From: Streptomyces sp. NBC_00490
GTDB lineage: Bacteria > Actinomycetota > Actinomycetes > Streptomycetales > Streptomycetaceae
DNA: 64,000 bases
Reading direction: 5' to 3'
Assembly (NCBI RefSeq): GCF_036013645.1
Contig: NZ_CP107869.1
Location: forward strand, 868,001-932,000
A program made the position numbers and the translations under genes. Positions 8,761 through 17,360 of this stretch are shown here, piece after piece (position 1 is the stretch's first letter; the number at the start of each line of letters is the position of its first letter). Under the pieces are notes generated by a model that was not told where the DNA came from, ran no database searches, and saw nothing but the letters and a program-made list of their open reading frames with translations.

Positions 8761-9630
8761 TCAGGGCCGTACGTCGACGAAGTCGCCGGCTGCCTTGGCG
8801 GGCCCGGTGGTGGCCGAGCCGGTGAAGTTCCATCGCCAGTAGCCGTCCTTGACCGCTTTGACGGTGGTGCGCAGGGTGCCCGTACTGCTGGTGTTCACCG
8901 TGGCCACCGTGGCGTAGGTGCTGCTGCCCTTGGGGCGGAACTGCAGTTTCACCGCCCGGCCCGCGTATCCCGCATACCGGTAGGTGTCCCAGTTGGCCCG
9001 CACGAGCTTGCCGGTGACGGTGATCTGCGCGCCCTTTGCGACCGGTTCCGGTGCCGCGTTGACTGTCAGCTGCGCAGCACGCTTGAGGGCGAACGACGCT
9101 ACGCCGGGGGAATAGACGGAATCGCCGTCGTTGGCGTCGACCAAGGCGTCCACCGACCAGGTTCCCGCGTTGGCGTTGGCCAGGTCCACCGGGTCGTCGC
9201 TGCCGGGAGACAGGTGGGCGTTGACGGTGAACACCGCCGTGCAGTCCGTCGCGGTCTCGCAGAACGCGTCGGTGGTGTAGAAGCCGCCGTGAGGTCCTTT
9301 CAGGTCCACGTCGACAAAGGAGAGCCCGGAGTCGTCCGATCCGGTGACCGTGACCGGGAAGACCACGTCGCGTGTGATCCCCACGATGACGTCATGCCCC
9401 GAGTTGATGACGGCGCCGCTGACCGCCGGCTCACTGCGCGAGGTAGCGGACGTGGCATCAGCCGAAGCTCCCGCCCCCACCACCACTACGGCGACGGCTC
9501 CCATCACGGCTCCTCGCCGTGCCGCGCTCCTGACGGGCTTGCGCCACGAGGCGCGCGTGGCTCGGGCGGCCGGGGAGGCCTCGCGCGCGTCGACTTGTCT
9601 GTCGCCCATCGGTGGGACGTAACGGCTCAT
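8761..9630 (-). CDS. secreted protein with Ig-like beta domains
   Basis: 289-residue exported protein. The N-terminal 40 residues are charged (SWRKPVRSAARRGA) and precede a hydrophobic stretch GAVMGAVAVVVVGAGASADA, so the signal is long, as in many Streptomyces secreted proteins. The rest is beta-rich: VFPVTVTGSDDSGLSFVDVD, a Cys pair around FCETATDCTAVF, and a C-terminal repeat with VTGKLVRANWDTYRYAGYAG and VNTSSTGTLRTTVKAVKDGY, which is the bacterial Ig-like domain pattern. The ATG at 9630 has a near-perfect GGAGGAATC ribosome site. It is divergent from the ABC transporter. No catalytic residues seen; probably a structural or surface protein. Confidence 0.82.
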   Translation of the reverse strand: MSRYVPPMGDRQVDAREASPAARATRASWRKPVRSAARRGAVMGAVAVVVVGAGASADATSATSRSEPAVSGAVINSGHDVIVGITRDVVFPVTVTGSDDSGLSFVDVDLKGPHGGFYTTDAFCETATDCTAVFTVNAHLSPGSDDPVDLANANAGTWSVDALVDANDGDSVYSPGVASFALKRAAQLTVNAAPEPVAKGAQITVTGKLVRANWDTYRYAGYAGRAVKLQFRPKGSSTYATVATVNTSSTGTLRTTVKAVKDGYWRWNFTGSATTGPAKAAGDFVDVRP

Positions 9631-9897
9631 GATTCCTCCACGGGCGACGCGCCACGCACCCAACCGTTCGCAGGACGAGGGCAGTTGGCGGCGGGCACAG
9701 CGGGCTGGTGCATGTCGCCTTCTACGACTACCGAACCGCCCCGATCGTTGCCCTGGATCGGAACCCGTACGGCAGAGCGGACTGGTGCCACCGAAACCGG
9801 CACCGAAGTGTCCGATTATCACCGCTCCGCCGTAAATGCATGGACTGAGAACCTTGTTCGACGGGACACTGCCCGCTTCCTCACCCCCGGGAGTGTG

Positions 9898-11781
9898 ATG
9901 GGCACCTCTGACACGTACGGCTCCGCGCCGGGCAGGAGTGCGGTCCTGCTGGCGCTGCGCCACTACAACCGTGAACTCCTGCGCCTACGGTGGCTGGCGC
10001 TGCCCGCGCTGCTGCTGCCGGCCCTGGGCAACATCGGCATCCGCTACGTCGCCCCCTTGCTGATCGCCAAGCTGGCGGGACAGGCCGCCACGGACGGTGG
10101 CCTCACCCTCGACTCCGCGTCGCCGTACGTGCTGGGGTTCGGGGTGACGCTGCTGGCCTCCGAGGCCGTGTGGCGGGTCGGGCAGCACTGTCTGAACCGG
10201 GTGGCGGCGCTCGGCATGGAGCACCTGTACGTCGACGGCATGGACGAACTCCTGGCCAAGGACGCGGCGTTCTTCCACGACAACTTCGCCGGCTCCCTCA
10301 CCAAGCGGGTCCTGAGTTACGGCAAGCGATTCGAGGACTTCATCGACACGATGACGTACCGGATCGTCGGCAGTCTGGTGCCGTTGCTGTTCGGTGCCGC
10401 GGTGCTGTGGACCTACTCGCCGATGCTGGTCGCCGGCCTGCTGGTGATGATGGCTCTGACCCTGGTGGCCGCGACCCCGCTGATCCGGCGTCGGCAACGG
10501 CTGGTGAACGAACGGGAGGCGGCGATCGCCCGTGTCTCCGGCCATGTCGCCGACAGCCTCATGAACATGGAGACCATCCGGGCGTTCGCGGCCGAACGGC
10601 GCGAAGGCGCCGAGCACCGCAGCCGGGTCGCGGAGTCCCGTCGGCTGACGCTGCGGTCGTGGGACTACGGCAACCTGCGCGTCGACACCGTGATCGCGCC
10701 GCTGTCCGTGGCCACCAATGTGCTGGGGCTGGTGGTGGCGATCGCCTTCGGCGGTCCGGGGCTGGGGGTGGAGGGGGTTGTTGTCGCCTTCACCTACTAC
10801 TCCCAGGCGACCGAGATCATGTTCGAGTTCAACCAGATCTACCGGCGCCTGGAAAGCTCGATGACCGAGGCGGCGCAGTTCACGGAGCTGCTGCTGGACC
10901 CGCCCACCGTGCTCGACCCTCCGTCGCCGGAGCCGCTCGCGCCGCGTGACTCCGGTGTCCGCTTCGACAAGGTCACGTTCGCCCACGCGGGCGCGGCACC
11001 GATCTTCGAGGGGCTCGACCTGGACGTGGCGGCGGGTGCACGGATCGGGCTGGTCGGCCGGTCCGGCGGCGGCAAGACCACCCTGACGCGCCTCCTGCTG
11101 CGGATGTCAGACGTCAACGGCGGACGCATCCTGATCGGCGGCCAGGACATCAGCCGCCTGCGGCAGAGTGATCTGCGGTCACTGATCGCCTACGTCCCGC
11201 AGGAACCCGCCATGTTCCACCGCACGTTGCGGGACAACATCGCCTTCGCCCGGCCCGGCGCGTCGGACGAGGAGATCCTCGCGGCGGCCGAGGCGGCGCA
11301 CGTCACGGAATTCGCCGAACAGCTCCCCGAAGGCTTCCGGACACTGGTGGGCGAGCGAGGCGTGAAGCTCTCCGGCGGCCAGCGCCAGCGCGTCGCCCTG
11401 GCCCGCGCCATCCTGCGGGACGCGCCGGTCCTCCTGCTCGACGAAGCGACCAGCGCCCTGGACTCGGAGAGCGAGATCCTCGTGCAGGACGCGTTGTGGC
11501 GGCTGATGAAGGGGCGCACGGCGCTCGTGGTCGCCCACCGGCTGAGCACCGTGGCGGGCATGGACCGTCTCGTCGTCCTGGACCACGGGAGGGTGATCGA
11601 ACAGGGCTCCCACGAAGAGCTGCTCACGGCACAGGGTGCCTACGCCAGGCTCTGGCAACACCAGTCGGGCGGCTTCCTCGGTGAGAGCGACCAGCAGAAC
11701 TCCACTCCGGACCAGGCGGCGGTCCCAACGCCGCACGAGGGCCCTGCGCTGCCCTCGCCCGCGGGGACCAAGACCGCGTGA
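9898..11781 (+). CDS. ABC exporter half-transporter (fused membrane and ATPase domains)
   Basis: 627-residue transporter that exports an unknown compound using ATP. Residues about 30-330 form the six-helix membrane domain (for example LLLPALGNIGIRYVAPLLIA, YRIVGSLVPLLFGAAVLW, LLVMMALTLVAATPLI). The ATPase domain has Walker A GRSGGGKTTL near 387, a Q-loop YVPQEPAMF, the signature LSGGQRQRVALARA near 490, Walker B VLLLDEATSALD near 515 and the switch His in VVAHRLSTV. As a homodimer or with a partner it would form a full exporter; no partner gene is adjacent. ATG 9898 follows a GTG at 9895 in the same frame; GGGAG lies upstream. The long open frame before it is a shadow of genes on the other strand. 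Confidence 0.92.
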   Translation: MGTSDTYGSAPGRSAVLLALRHYNRELLRLRWLALPALLLPALGNIGIRYVAPLLIAKLAGQAATDGGLTLDSASPYVLGFGVTLLASEAVWRVGQHCLNRVAALGMEHLYVDGMDELLAKDAAFFHDNFAGSLTKRVLSYGKRFEDFIDTMTYRIVGSLVPLLFGAAVLWTYSPMLVAGLLVMMALTLVAATPLIRRRQRLVNEREAAIARVSGHVADSLMNMETIRAFAAERREGAEHRSRVAESRRLTLRSWDYGNLRVDTVIAPLSVATNVLGLVVAIAFGGPGLGVEGVVVAFTYYSQATEIMFEFNQIYRRLESSMTEAAQFTELLLDPPTVLDPPSPEPLAPRDSGVRFDKVTFAHAGAAPIFEGLDLDVAAGARIGLVGRSGGGKTTLTRLLLRMSDVNGGRILIGGQDISRLRQSDLRSLIAYVPQEPAMFHRTLRDNIAFARPGASDEEILAAAEAAHVTEFAEQLPEGFRTLVGERGVKLSGGQRQRVALARAILRDAPVLLLDEATSALDSESEILVQDALWRLMKGRTALVVAHRLSTVAGMDRLVVLDHGRVIEQGSHEELLTAQGAYARLWQHQSGGFLGESDQQNSTPDQAAVPTPHEGPALPSPAGTKTA

Positions 11782-11827
11782 CCAGCAACACGGAACGATC
11801 AGGACGCAGCCTCTGATGATCACCCTG

Positions 11828-11851
11828 CCGCGCCTGGTCGATCAGGCGCGG
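11828..11851. terminator. hairpin between convergent ABC and VOC genes
   Basis: Arms CCGCGCCTG and CAGGCGCGG with a six-base loop lie exactly between the two convergent genes and include the stop codon of the VOC gene. It could terminate both transcripts. Confidence 0.65.
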
Positions 11852-12210
11852 TCGTGGAGGGTGACCTGGTAGCCGTCGGGGTCGGCGAAGGTGAAGGTCC
11901 GGCCGAAGGGGCCGTCGATCGGTGCGGAGGCGATGGTGTGGCCGTCGGCGACGAGCGCGTCGTGGATGGCCTGGACGTCGGTGGCGTGGAGCCAGATCGC
12001 GGCACCGATGCCGGGCTGCGCGACGGATGCGAGGTCGGTGCCGGGAATGACGTCGCGCAGGGCGAACGCGATCGGCTTCGTCTCGAAGACGACGGCGTGC
12101 GGAGGCCCGGCCGGCGAGCGGACGAGGCCCAGGTACTGCTCGTAGAACGCTTGTGACGCGTCGAGGTCGCGCACTTGGAGCGAGATGAAGTCGGGGCCGG
12201 TGGCGGGCAT
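11842..12210 (-). CDS. VOC / glyoxalase-like protein
   Basis: 122-residue vicinal oxygen chelate fold protein with paired beta-alpha-beta-beta-beta modules. It opens FISLQVRDLDASQAFYEQYLG and ends FGRTFTFADPDGYQVTLHD, the typical closing of glyoxalase/dioxygenase-like members, with a likely C-terminal metal-binding region. Members act as metal-dependent isomerases or dioxygenases, or bind antibiotics. It is divergent from a MarR regulator, with two matching palindromes in the 62-base gap, so it is very likely the main target of that regulator. Substrate unknown. Confidence 0.9.
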   Translation of the reverse strand: MPATGPDFISLQVRDLDASQAFYEQYLGLVRSPAGPPHAVVFETKPIAFALRDVIPGTDLASVAQPGIGAAIWLHATDVQAIHDALVADGHTIASAPIDGPFGRTFTFADPDGYQVTLHDRA

Positions 12211-12229
12211 GGTGGAACTCCTTCTTTTG

Positions 12230-12245
12230 TGTCAGTTTTCTGACA
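12230..12245. promoter_or_regulatory. predicted MarR operator, site 1
   Basis: Perfect inverted repeat TGTCAG-TTTT-CTGACA just upstream of the VOC gene start. The same half-sites and spacing occur in site 2, 28 bases away centre to centre. Confidence 0.8.
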
Positions 12246-12256
12246 CGCCGGAACGT

Positions 12257-12274
12257 ATGTCAGAATACTGACAT
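12257..12274. promoter_or_regulatory. predicted MarR operator, site 2
   Basis: Perfect inverted repeat ATGTCAG-AATA-CTGACAT whose last bases overlap the ATG of the MarR gene at 12273. It shares TGTCAG-N4-CTGACA with site 1. Binding here should repress the regulator's own gene. No Shine-Dalgarno sequence is visible, so the mRNA may be leaderless. Confidence 0.8.
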
Positions 12275-12749
12275 GAGTCAAGAAGGTGTCGGCGTCGACC
12301 TGGAGACGTCCCTGGGCTACCTGCTCAAAGAAGCCTCGAGCGCCCTCCGCGCGGCCATGGAGGAAGTGCTGCGGCCGCTCGGGATGAGCGTGACGCACTA
12401 CTCCTGCCTCGAGCTGCTGGCACAACGACCGGGCTTGTCGAACTCCGAGCTCGCGCGGGGCGCGTTCGTGACACGGCAGACGATGAACGTGCTGCTCCAG
12501 TCCCTGGAACGAGACGGCTACGTGACCAGACCCGCGGAGGCGGCCGTCGGGAAGGTGCTTCCCACGCGGCTCACGCCTCGCGGCCGCCGAAGCCTCGAAA
12601 AGGCGAGCGCGGCCGTCCGGTCCGTCGAGGCCAGAATGCAGGGCGGCCTGACCGAGACCGAACAGTCAGAGGCCTTCCGGATCCTGCAGAGCATGATCCG
12701 TTCTCTGCGCGGGGACAACGAGGATGCCCCGCGTCCCACGCAGCCGTAG
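12273..12749 (+). CDS. MarR-family transcriptional regulator
   Basis: 158-residue winged-helix dimer. Helices lead into LRPLGMSVTHYSCLELLAQR, the recognition region is LSNSELARGAFVTRQTMNVL, followed by the wing LERDGYVTRPAEAAVGKVLP and TRLTPRGRRSLEKASAAVR. MarR proteins are usually released from DNA by small phenolic or oxidant ligands. The ATG overlaps operator site 2 and no ribosome site precedes it, which suggests a leaderless transcript and autoregulation. The divergent VOC gene is the likely partner target. Confidence 0.92.
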   Translation: MSQEGVGVDLETSLGYLLKEASSALRAAMEEVLRPLGMSVTHYSCLELLAQRPGLSNSELARGAFVTRQTMNVLLQSLERDGYVTRPAEAAVGKVLPTRLTPRGRRSLEKASAAVRSVEARMQGGLTETEQSEAFRILQSMIRSLRGDNEDAPRPTQP

Positions 12750-12767
12750 GCAGTTGCTCTTCCGGTA

Positions 12768-13448
12768 TCAGGTGTCGGCGCGGTCGCCTGTCGGGTAGCC
12801 GATCTCGGCCGTGTCCTTTGCCAGGGCGTCCAACGCCACCTCCGGATTCAAGGCCGCAACCACCTCGCTCGTCAGAGGACGCTGTGCGAACACGTGCTGA
12901 ATGGCCGCGAGGGGAACCGGGATTTCGTAGTAGTCCTCGGCGAAGCGCTGGAATGCTTCCGGAGCCCGGTCGACGAGGAGTCCGAACAGGTTCTCGGAGC
13001 CATCCGGATCGCCGGCACCGTCGTCAGGGAACTCGATCGTGCCCGCCTTCCAATCGCCATCGCCCCGCTCTCGCCACGCGCAGGCGGTCACGGCAGGCAT
13101 TCCGTCCTCGTCCGCGAACGCGGGCTCTTCGACGCAGGAACGGAAGACGTCCGGGACGTCGTCCAGGACACCTGGCCACGGCCCGTCATTGGCGTAGGGG
13201 CTCATGGGCGACTCGTGCGCGAACCCGCGGATGTAGGCGCCGGCGTCCGAGAAGACGATGGAGAACTCGTCGCCCGATCCGTTGCGCATCGAGGCCATCT
13301 CCTCTCCGGCGGACCAGTGCGCGTCGAAGGAGTAGTACCGGTCGGCCCATTCCGGGCTGAGTATCGCTTCCAGCATCGCCATCGAACGGCAGTGATCGCG
13401 CAGCTCGGAAATCTCGGGCAGCCGCCGGGCAACACGGTGAATGGTCAT
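12768..13448 (-). CDS. conserved hypothetical protein
   Basis: 226-residue soluble acidic protein starting MTIHRVARRLPEISELRDHC. It contains SPEWADRYYSFDAHWSAGEE followed by MASMRNGSGDEFSIVFSDAG, a pattern I associate with a widespread actinobacterial protein of unknown function. No signal peptide, membrane segment or catalytic motif is visible. The ATG at 13448 fits the family's usual start better than the ATG at 13463, though the ribosome site is close to it. It is convergent with the MarR gene. Immunity-type SUKH/SMI1 relatives have similar composition, but I cannot show that here. Confidence 0.72.
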   Translation of the reverse strand: MTIHRVARRLPEISELRDHCRSMAMLEAILSPEWADRYYSFDAHWSAGEEMASMRNGSGDEFSIVFSDAGAYIRGFAHESPMSPYANDGPWPGVLDDVPDVFRSCVEEPAFADEDGMPAVTACAWRERGDGDWKAGTIEFPDDGAGDPDGSENLFGLLVDRAPEAFQRFAEDYYEIPVPLAAIQHVFAQRPLTSEVVAALNPEVALDALAKDTAEIGYPTGDRADT

Positions 13449-13555
13449 GCCTTCATCCAACATCAGGGGTCTGACAGTCCCGGCGACGCCGAGGGGGTCT
13501 TACCGGGATCCGTATCGGGTACGGCCCCGCCCTCTTGCTGTCGCCGGTCGGGGGG

Positions 13556-14162
13556 TCAGCGGACGTTGAGGTCCCGGCAGGTGTGCTCGTCGGGCAGCAG
13601 GGGCCGGAAGGACACCGCGTAGAGGCTGCCCCCGCTGGTCCAGCGGCAGTCCTTGCGTGTGTCTCGGGCGAGACGCTGAGCCTGTGTCAGCGCCTGACCG
13701 GTCAGGACGGTGCACTTTCCTCACGGGTCCACGTGCCTTCGGAGAGCGGGTGCAGGGGCCACGGCGTGGCCGCGGCCGATCCCGCGCTCACTCCGCTGGT
13801 GGCCAGCACCGCAGCGCTGTCGGGCGCGAGCCCGTCCCGCCCGCCTCCGGAGCGGTGATCCGAGTGGTCCGCACACCCTCCGTCGTCCGCAGTGCCACTC
13901 GCAACAGTGAGGCGTCGGTACTGCCGGAGTCCTCGTAGGTCCGGGCCCGGCCGGGGCCCACTGCCCGGGCATCCGCCTCGACCTTCTCGTACTGCGGGCC
14001 CGGGAGCGGGAATTCGCGGGCCGTCTGGAGTGCTCCGGCCGGCTCTCCGGGAACGATGAACCGGCCTCCGCCATAGAGCGAGAAGCCCGGCAGCCGGCCC
14101 ACTGATTCCGGTCGCCCCCGGGACGTACCGGCCTCCTCCTCCACGGAGCTCGCTGACATCAC
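13556..14162 (-). pseudogene. hypothetical protein gene broken by two frameshifts
   Basis: One protein appears to be spread over all three minus frames. The first part includes LPGFSLYGGGRFIVPGEPAG and LLRVALRTTEGVRTTRITAP. Near 13850 it moves to a frame reading GLAPDSAAVLATSGVSAGSA and TPWPLHPLSEGTWT. Near 13715 it moves again to VLTGQALTQAQRLARDTRKD and SLYAVSFRPLLPDEHTC, ending DLNVR. Each switch would be repaired by one added base. The LYG..IVPG segment and the Trp/Pro-rich end resemble a family of exported actinobacterial proteins of unknown function. Either a true pseudogene or sequence errors. Confidence 0.65.
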
Positions 14163-14304
14163 CTCGCGCTGCCCCGGCGTCGCGCCCTTGTGGTCCTGAC
14201 AGATGTCAGGACGGCAGGCGGCGCACTGGCGCGTACGTTGCTCTCGGTCCGCAGGTCAACCGCGGGCCGGGACGACGCGCCCGCATCGGGGGAAGTGGAT
14301 TTTG

Positions 14305-15237
14305 ATGAAGCGCATGGGCGCTGCCGCGCTCGTCGTGACGGCGGCTCTGGGTGTTGTCACGGCGGGATGCGGCCCGCAGAAGCAGGACGAGAAGCCCTCC
14401 GGGACGGATCGGGGAACCTCGGCCGCAAGCACGCGACCGCGCGAGCTGACCGACGCCGAGCAACTGCGTATCGCTGATGCCCAACAGCGGTTGATCAAAC
14501 GCTGCATGACGCGCAAGGGCTTCGACTTCTGGGAGGCGGAGCGGCTGAGCCTGGAGGAAAGCCGCACGCTCGGCTGGGTCACGGACGACGTCGCCTGGGC
14601 GGACAAACACGGCTACGGCAGCCGCATTGACGCCAAGCACGAACGCGCCCGGCTGACCAACAGGAACGTCGCCTACCGCGCCGGCCTCTCCGATGAGCGG
14701 CGTGCGGCATACGACAGGGCCCTGGACGAAGGCATCGACGCCCCCGTCATCACGGCCGAGGTGCCCACCGGCGGGACAGTCCGCAAGCGAGTGGGCGGTT
14801 GCGTGGCAGAGGCGGAGAAACACCTCTACGGGGACCGGGTGGCCTGGTTCCGCGCGGAGAAGACGGCGATGGGTCTGCAACCCCTCTACGTCCCCCAGGT
14901 GATGGCCGACAAGCGCTTCGCTTCGGCGCTGGCTTCCTGGTCCCAGTGCATGGCACGTTCCGGCCACTCGTACCGCACTCCGCAAGAGGCCCGTCAGGCA
15001 GCCGTCGAGCTGGGCCTGAAGGCGGGCCCCGGCAAGGCATTCGAGACAGAACGCAAGCTCGCCGTCGCCGATGCGGCGTGTGCGAAGAACACCTCGCTCC
15101 GGTCCATCGGGAACGAACGCGAGACCCATTACGTCAACAAGCTTCGCGACCGGTACGGCAACGACCTCGACACCTACGCGCGCCTCCAGCTCCAGGCGCT
15201 CGCCCGCGCCAAGAAGGTCGTCGAACCGCGCACGTGA
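14305..15237 (+). CDS. lipoprotein of unknown function
   Basis: 310-residue lipoprotein. The signal peptide MKRMGAAALVVTAALGVV ends in the lipobox TAGC with Cys22. The mature part is helical and charged, with Cys residues spaced as in KRCMTRKGFDF, VGGCVAEAEKH, SQCMARSGHSY and DAACAKNT, suggesting disulfides. The ending, ETHYVNKLRDRYGNDLDTYA, is helical. Many Streptomyces encode related lipoproteins near peptidoglycan-binding or ABC-transporter genes, but here it stands alone. ATG 14305 is chosen because the signal peptide begins there and GGAAGTGG lies upstream. Confidence 0.85.
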   Translation: MKRMGAAALVVTAALGVVTAGCGPQKQDEKPSGTDRGTSAASTRPRELTDAEQLRIADAQQRLIKRCMTRKGFDFWEAERLSLEESRTLGWVTDDVAWADKHGYGSRIDAKHERARLTNRNVAYRAGLSDERRAAYDRALDEGIDAPVITAEVPTGGTVRKRVGGCVAEAEKHLYGDRVAWFRAEKTAMGLQPLYVPQVMADKRFASALASWSQCMARSGHSYRTPQEARQAAVELGLKAGPGKAFETERKLAVADAACAKNTSLRSIGNERETHYVNKLRDRYGNDLDTYARLQLQALARAKKVVEPRT

Positions 15238-15347
15238 GAGCTCCGTTCAGGTCCTCCCGTGACGACAGCGCACGATCGCGACACCCACGTCCATGGTCAC
15301 CACCGTGGATCAGCACACCTCCCACGACACAGACAACAGGAGTACAC

Positions 15348-15824
15348 ATGCGCAAGCTGACCACGGCCATCGCGGCCACGGGCCTCATGGCCCTCGGTCT
15401 CGCCGTCCCCACATCCGCCCATGCGGCGCAGCAGGGCCAGTACTGCGATGCGGAGTGGGGCAGCCACGGCCGCGACGGCAACGTCCGCGCCTGGAACGGG
15501 TTCGACTGCACGGGCACGCTCCTGGGCGTCACCCCCGGCAACGACCCCGACTGGAGCGACGGCTCGGGGCCCTTCCAGGGCGACGACTGGAGCCAGCCCA
15601 AGTCCGTCGCGAACAACGGCACGATCGGCGGCAACGACGTCGTCGCCTTCTACCTGGGGCTCAACTACGCCGCCGAGCACGGATATGTCTGCCTCTCACC
15701 GTACGAGCTGTATGCAGACGACGTGACCGACAACAGGTACACCAGCGGCAGCGTCCCCAACCACATCTCCTCCCACCGGTGGGTGCAGAGCACCGGGTGC
15801 GCCACGAACAGCTGGCTCACCTGA
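15348..15824 (+). CDS. secreted Cys-containing small protein (peptidase-inhibitor I36-like)
   Basis: 158-residue secreted protein. Signal peptide MRKLTTAIAATGLMALGLAV ends near AHA-AQQ (residue 26). The mature part has a beta/gamma-crystallin-like or I36-inhibitor-like look: QGQYCDAEWGSHGRDGN, FDCTGTLLGVTPGNDPDWSD, FYLGLNYAAEHGYVCLSPYE, SSHRWVQSTGCATNSWLT, with four Cys likely forming two disulfides. AGGAG sits before the ATG at 15348. A strong hairpin follows the gene. The I36 comparison rests on pattern only. Confidence 0.8.
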   Translation: MRKLTTAIAATGLMALGLAVPTSAHAAQQGQYCDAEWGSHGRDGNVRAWNGFDCTGTLLGVTPGNDPDWSDGSGPFQGDDWSQPKSVANNGTIGGNDVVAFYLGLNYAAEHGYVCLSPYELYADDVTDNRYTSGSVPNHISSHRWVQSTGCATNSWLT

Positions 15825-15910
15825 CCGAGCTCGCTTCCGGCATCCCGCACCGGAAGGGCACTGACGCGCGCCTCCGGGGCCGTCCCCGCCGCGTGCACAG
15901 GTGAACGGGT

Positions 15911-15944
15911 GGGCCATCGCACTGCGTGCAGCAGTTGATGGCCC
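15911..15944 (+). terminator. hairpin after the secreted protein gene
   Basis: Arms GGGCCATC and GATGGCCC enclose an inner CTGC-GTGCA-GCAG stem, about 90 bases after the stop of the secreted protein gene. Likely intrinsic-type terminator without a U run, as is usual in Streptomyces. Confidence 0.55.
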
Positions 15945-16012
15945 GCTCACATCCGCCTTCTCCCGTCACACCGTGTCCGCCCACTTCCGAATGAGCTGCT
16001 CGGCGAGCTGAG

Positions 16013-16258
16013 ATGCCGCTGAGACGGGATGCCGCGAACCTGCTCGCCGCCGCCAACCGCTGTGAAATCGAGCCCGGATTGACCGACGCCGAGTTCCGTC
16101 GTATCGAGGCGGATTACGGCTTCGAGTTCGCCGACGGCCATCGGGCGTTCCTGGCTGCGGGGCTTCCGGTGAGGCAGCCGCCCGAAGAGGGCGCCACGTG
16201 GGAGAACCCGTGGCCCGACTGGCGGCACGGGGGCCCGGCGCAGCTTCGGAAGCACTGA
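16013..16258 (+). pseudogene. SMI1/KNR4-type protein, N-terminal fragment
   Basis: 81 residues with LTDAEFRRIEADYGFEFADG, HRAFLAAGLPVRQPPEEGAT and WENPWPDWRHGGP, which is the opening third of an actinobacterial SMI1/KNR4-like protein. The usual continuation (Trp/Glu-rich centre and C-terminal half) is missing and no other frame downstream supplies it. SMI1/KNR4 proteins often serve as immunity proteins to polymorphic toxins or sit alone. Probably a non-functional truncated gene. Confidence 0.7.
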
Positions 16259-16631
16259 CGGCCTCCCCGTTCGGCGAGAGAAGCAGCCTCGGGCTCGGCC
16301 GCCACTGCAGCGCCGGCGCACCGTCACCGCGATGATTTTCCGCTGCCTCAACGTGTGATGGACAGGGCTCACACGTGCGGGTGCTGGGACTTCTCGACTG
16401 GCAGCCCTCCGGCCCTGGCAGTGGCGGCGAGCGTTGCCACGGTATGTGGCGGGGCGTTAGGGTCGATCATGTGACTGCCGGGTCGGCCATGGGCCATACA
16501 CGAGTGAGGCCCCCGGCCTCGGCGTGAGTGCGAGGCGGGCAAGAGCCCCGCCGACGTCTCCTTGTCTTTCCTTCCAGCGCCCCACACGCGGCGCTCAACA
16601 GTGGAACCGAGACCCGGAGACCCGTCCACAC
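16259..16631. other. intergenic region, nothing recognised
   Basis: 373 bases after the truncated SMI1 fragment. I find no continuation of that protein, no RNA gene and no clear palindrome. It presumably holds the promoter of the following VOC gene. Confidence 0.4.
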
Positions 16632-17060
16632 ATGCCACATGATGAGCAGCGCCAGCGCGAAGCTGAGCTGTCGGCCAACGCCGTCCAACTGAACCACACC
16701 GCCGTCTTCGCCACGGACCGGCGCCTGTCAGCAGAGTTCATCGCCGCGATCCTGGGTTTGAAGGTCGGCGCGCCCTTCGGGCCGTTCCTGCCCGTCGACT
16801 TGGGCAACGGCGTGACACTCGACTACTACGAGAAGCGCGACGAGCCGATCCAGCCGCAGCACTACGCGTTCCTCGTGCCTGACGAGCACTTCGACGCCGT
16901 GATCGCCCGCCTGGAGGCGGTGGGGGTCACCTACTACGCCGACCCCCGCCACACCGAACCCGGCCAGATCAACCGCCTCTTCGGCGGACGCGGTGCCTAT
17001 TTCGACGACCCGAGCGGCCACAACATGGAGATCATGACTGTGCCGTACGTCCGCCCCTAG
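16632..17060 (+). CDS. VOC family protein (bleomycin-resistance/glyoxalase type)
   Basis: 142-residue VOC fold protein. Module one has NAVQLNHTAVFATDRRLSAE then FIAAILGLKVGAPFGPFLPV; module two has HYAFLVPDEHFDAVIARLEA and ends GRGAYFDDPSGHNMEIMTVP. The His in LNHT, Tyr/His in QHYAF and the Glu in NMEIM are placed like the metal ligands of the fold. Function may be lyase, dioxygenase or drug binding. The ATG at 16632 is chosen because the upstream frame lacks coding bias; the ribosome site is weak (GGAG 14 bases away). Confidence 0.87.
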   Translation: MPHDEQRQREAELSANAVQLNHTAVFATDRRLSAEFIAAILGLKVGAPFGPFLPVDLGNGVTLDYYEKRDEPIQPQHYAFLVPDEHFDAVIARLEAVGVTYYADPRHTEPGQINRLFGGRGAYFDDPSGHNMEIMTVPYVRP

Positions 17061-17360
17061 CAAGCCGCAGGGCGGCTGCCCCGTCGGGTTCGCACACTGA
17101 GCGGCTCCCCAACTTCCCGCCCCGAGCGAACACTTGGGGCGGCGAGGTGCCGGGGAGCCGCTTGCCGAGCGGATTCACCTCAAACCGGGTTCACACAAGC
17201 CGCCCTGCCTTGCGCCGACTTCCGACTGGTCGTCATGGGCCTTGGTCGGCAGCGGAGTTGGGCCGCTTCGACGGAAGGTCGCCCGGGCTCGGACAGCAGT
17301 CTCTGGAAAACCCGTGGAATCCCCTTGCGCAATGGTCAAGAAACGTTGACCATTGCTCGC
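17061..17360. other. intergenic region carrying the ArsR-type operator
   Basis: 300 bases between the VOC and ArsR-type genes. No gene is visible. The only strong signal is the palindrome at 17329-17356, immediately before the regulator's start codon. Confidence 0.5.
17329..17356. promoter_or_regulatory. long palindromic operator before ArsR-type regulator
   Basis: Perfect 11-base arms GCAATGGTCAA and TTGACCATTGC around a GAAACG spacer. The right arm ends four bases before the ATG at 17361. This is the size and symmetry expected for a dimeric ArsR/winged-helix regulator, so autorepression of the regulator-transporter operon is likely. Confidence 0.8.

Noticed and set aside
8227..9897. Long plus-strand open frame upstream of the ABC transporter
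   Set aside because: It is the reverse shadow of the exonuclease and secreted-protein genes; transporter sequence begins at 9898.
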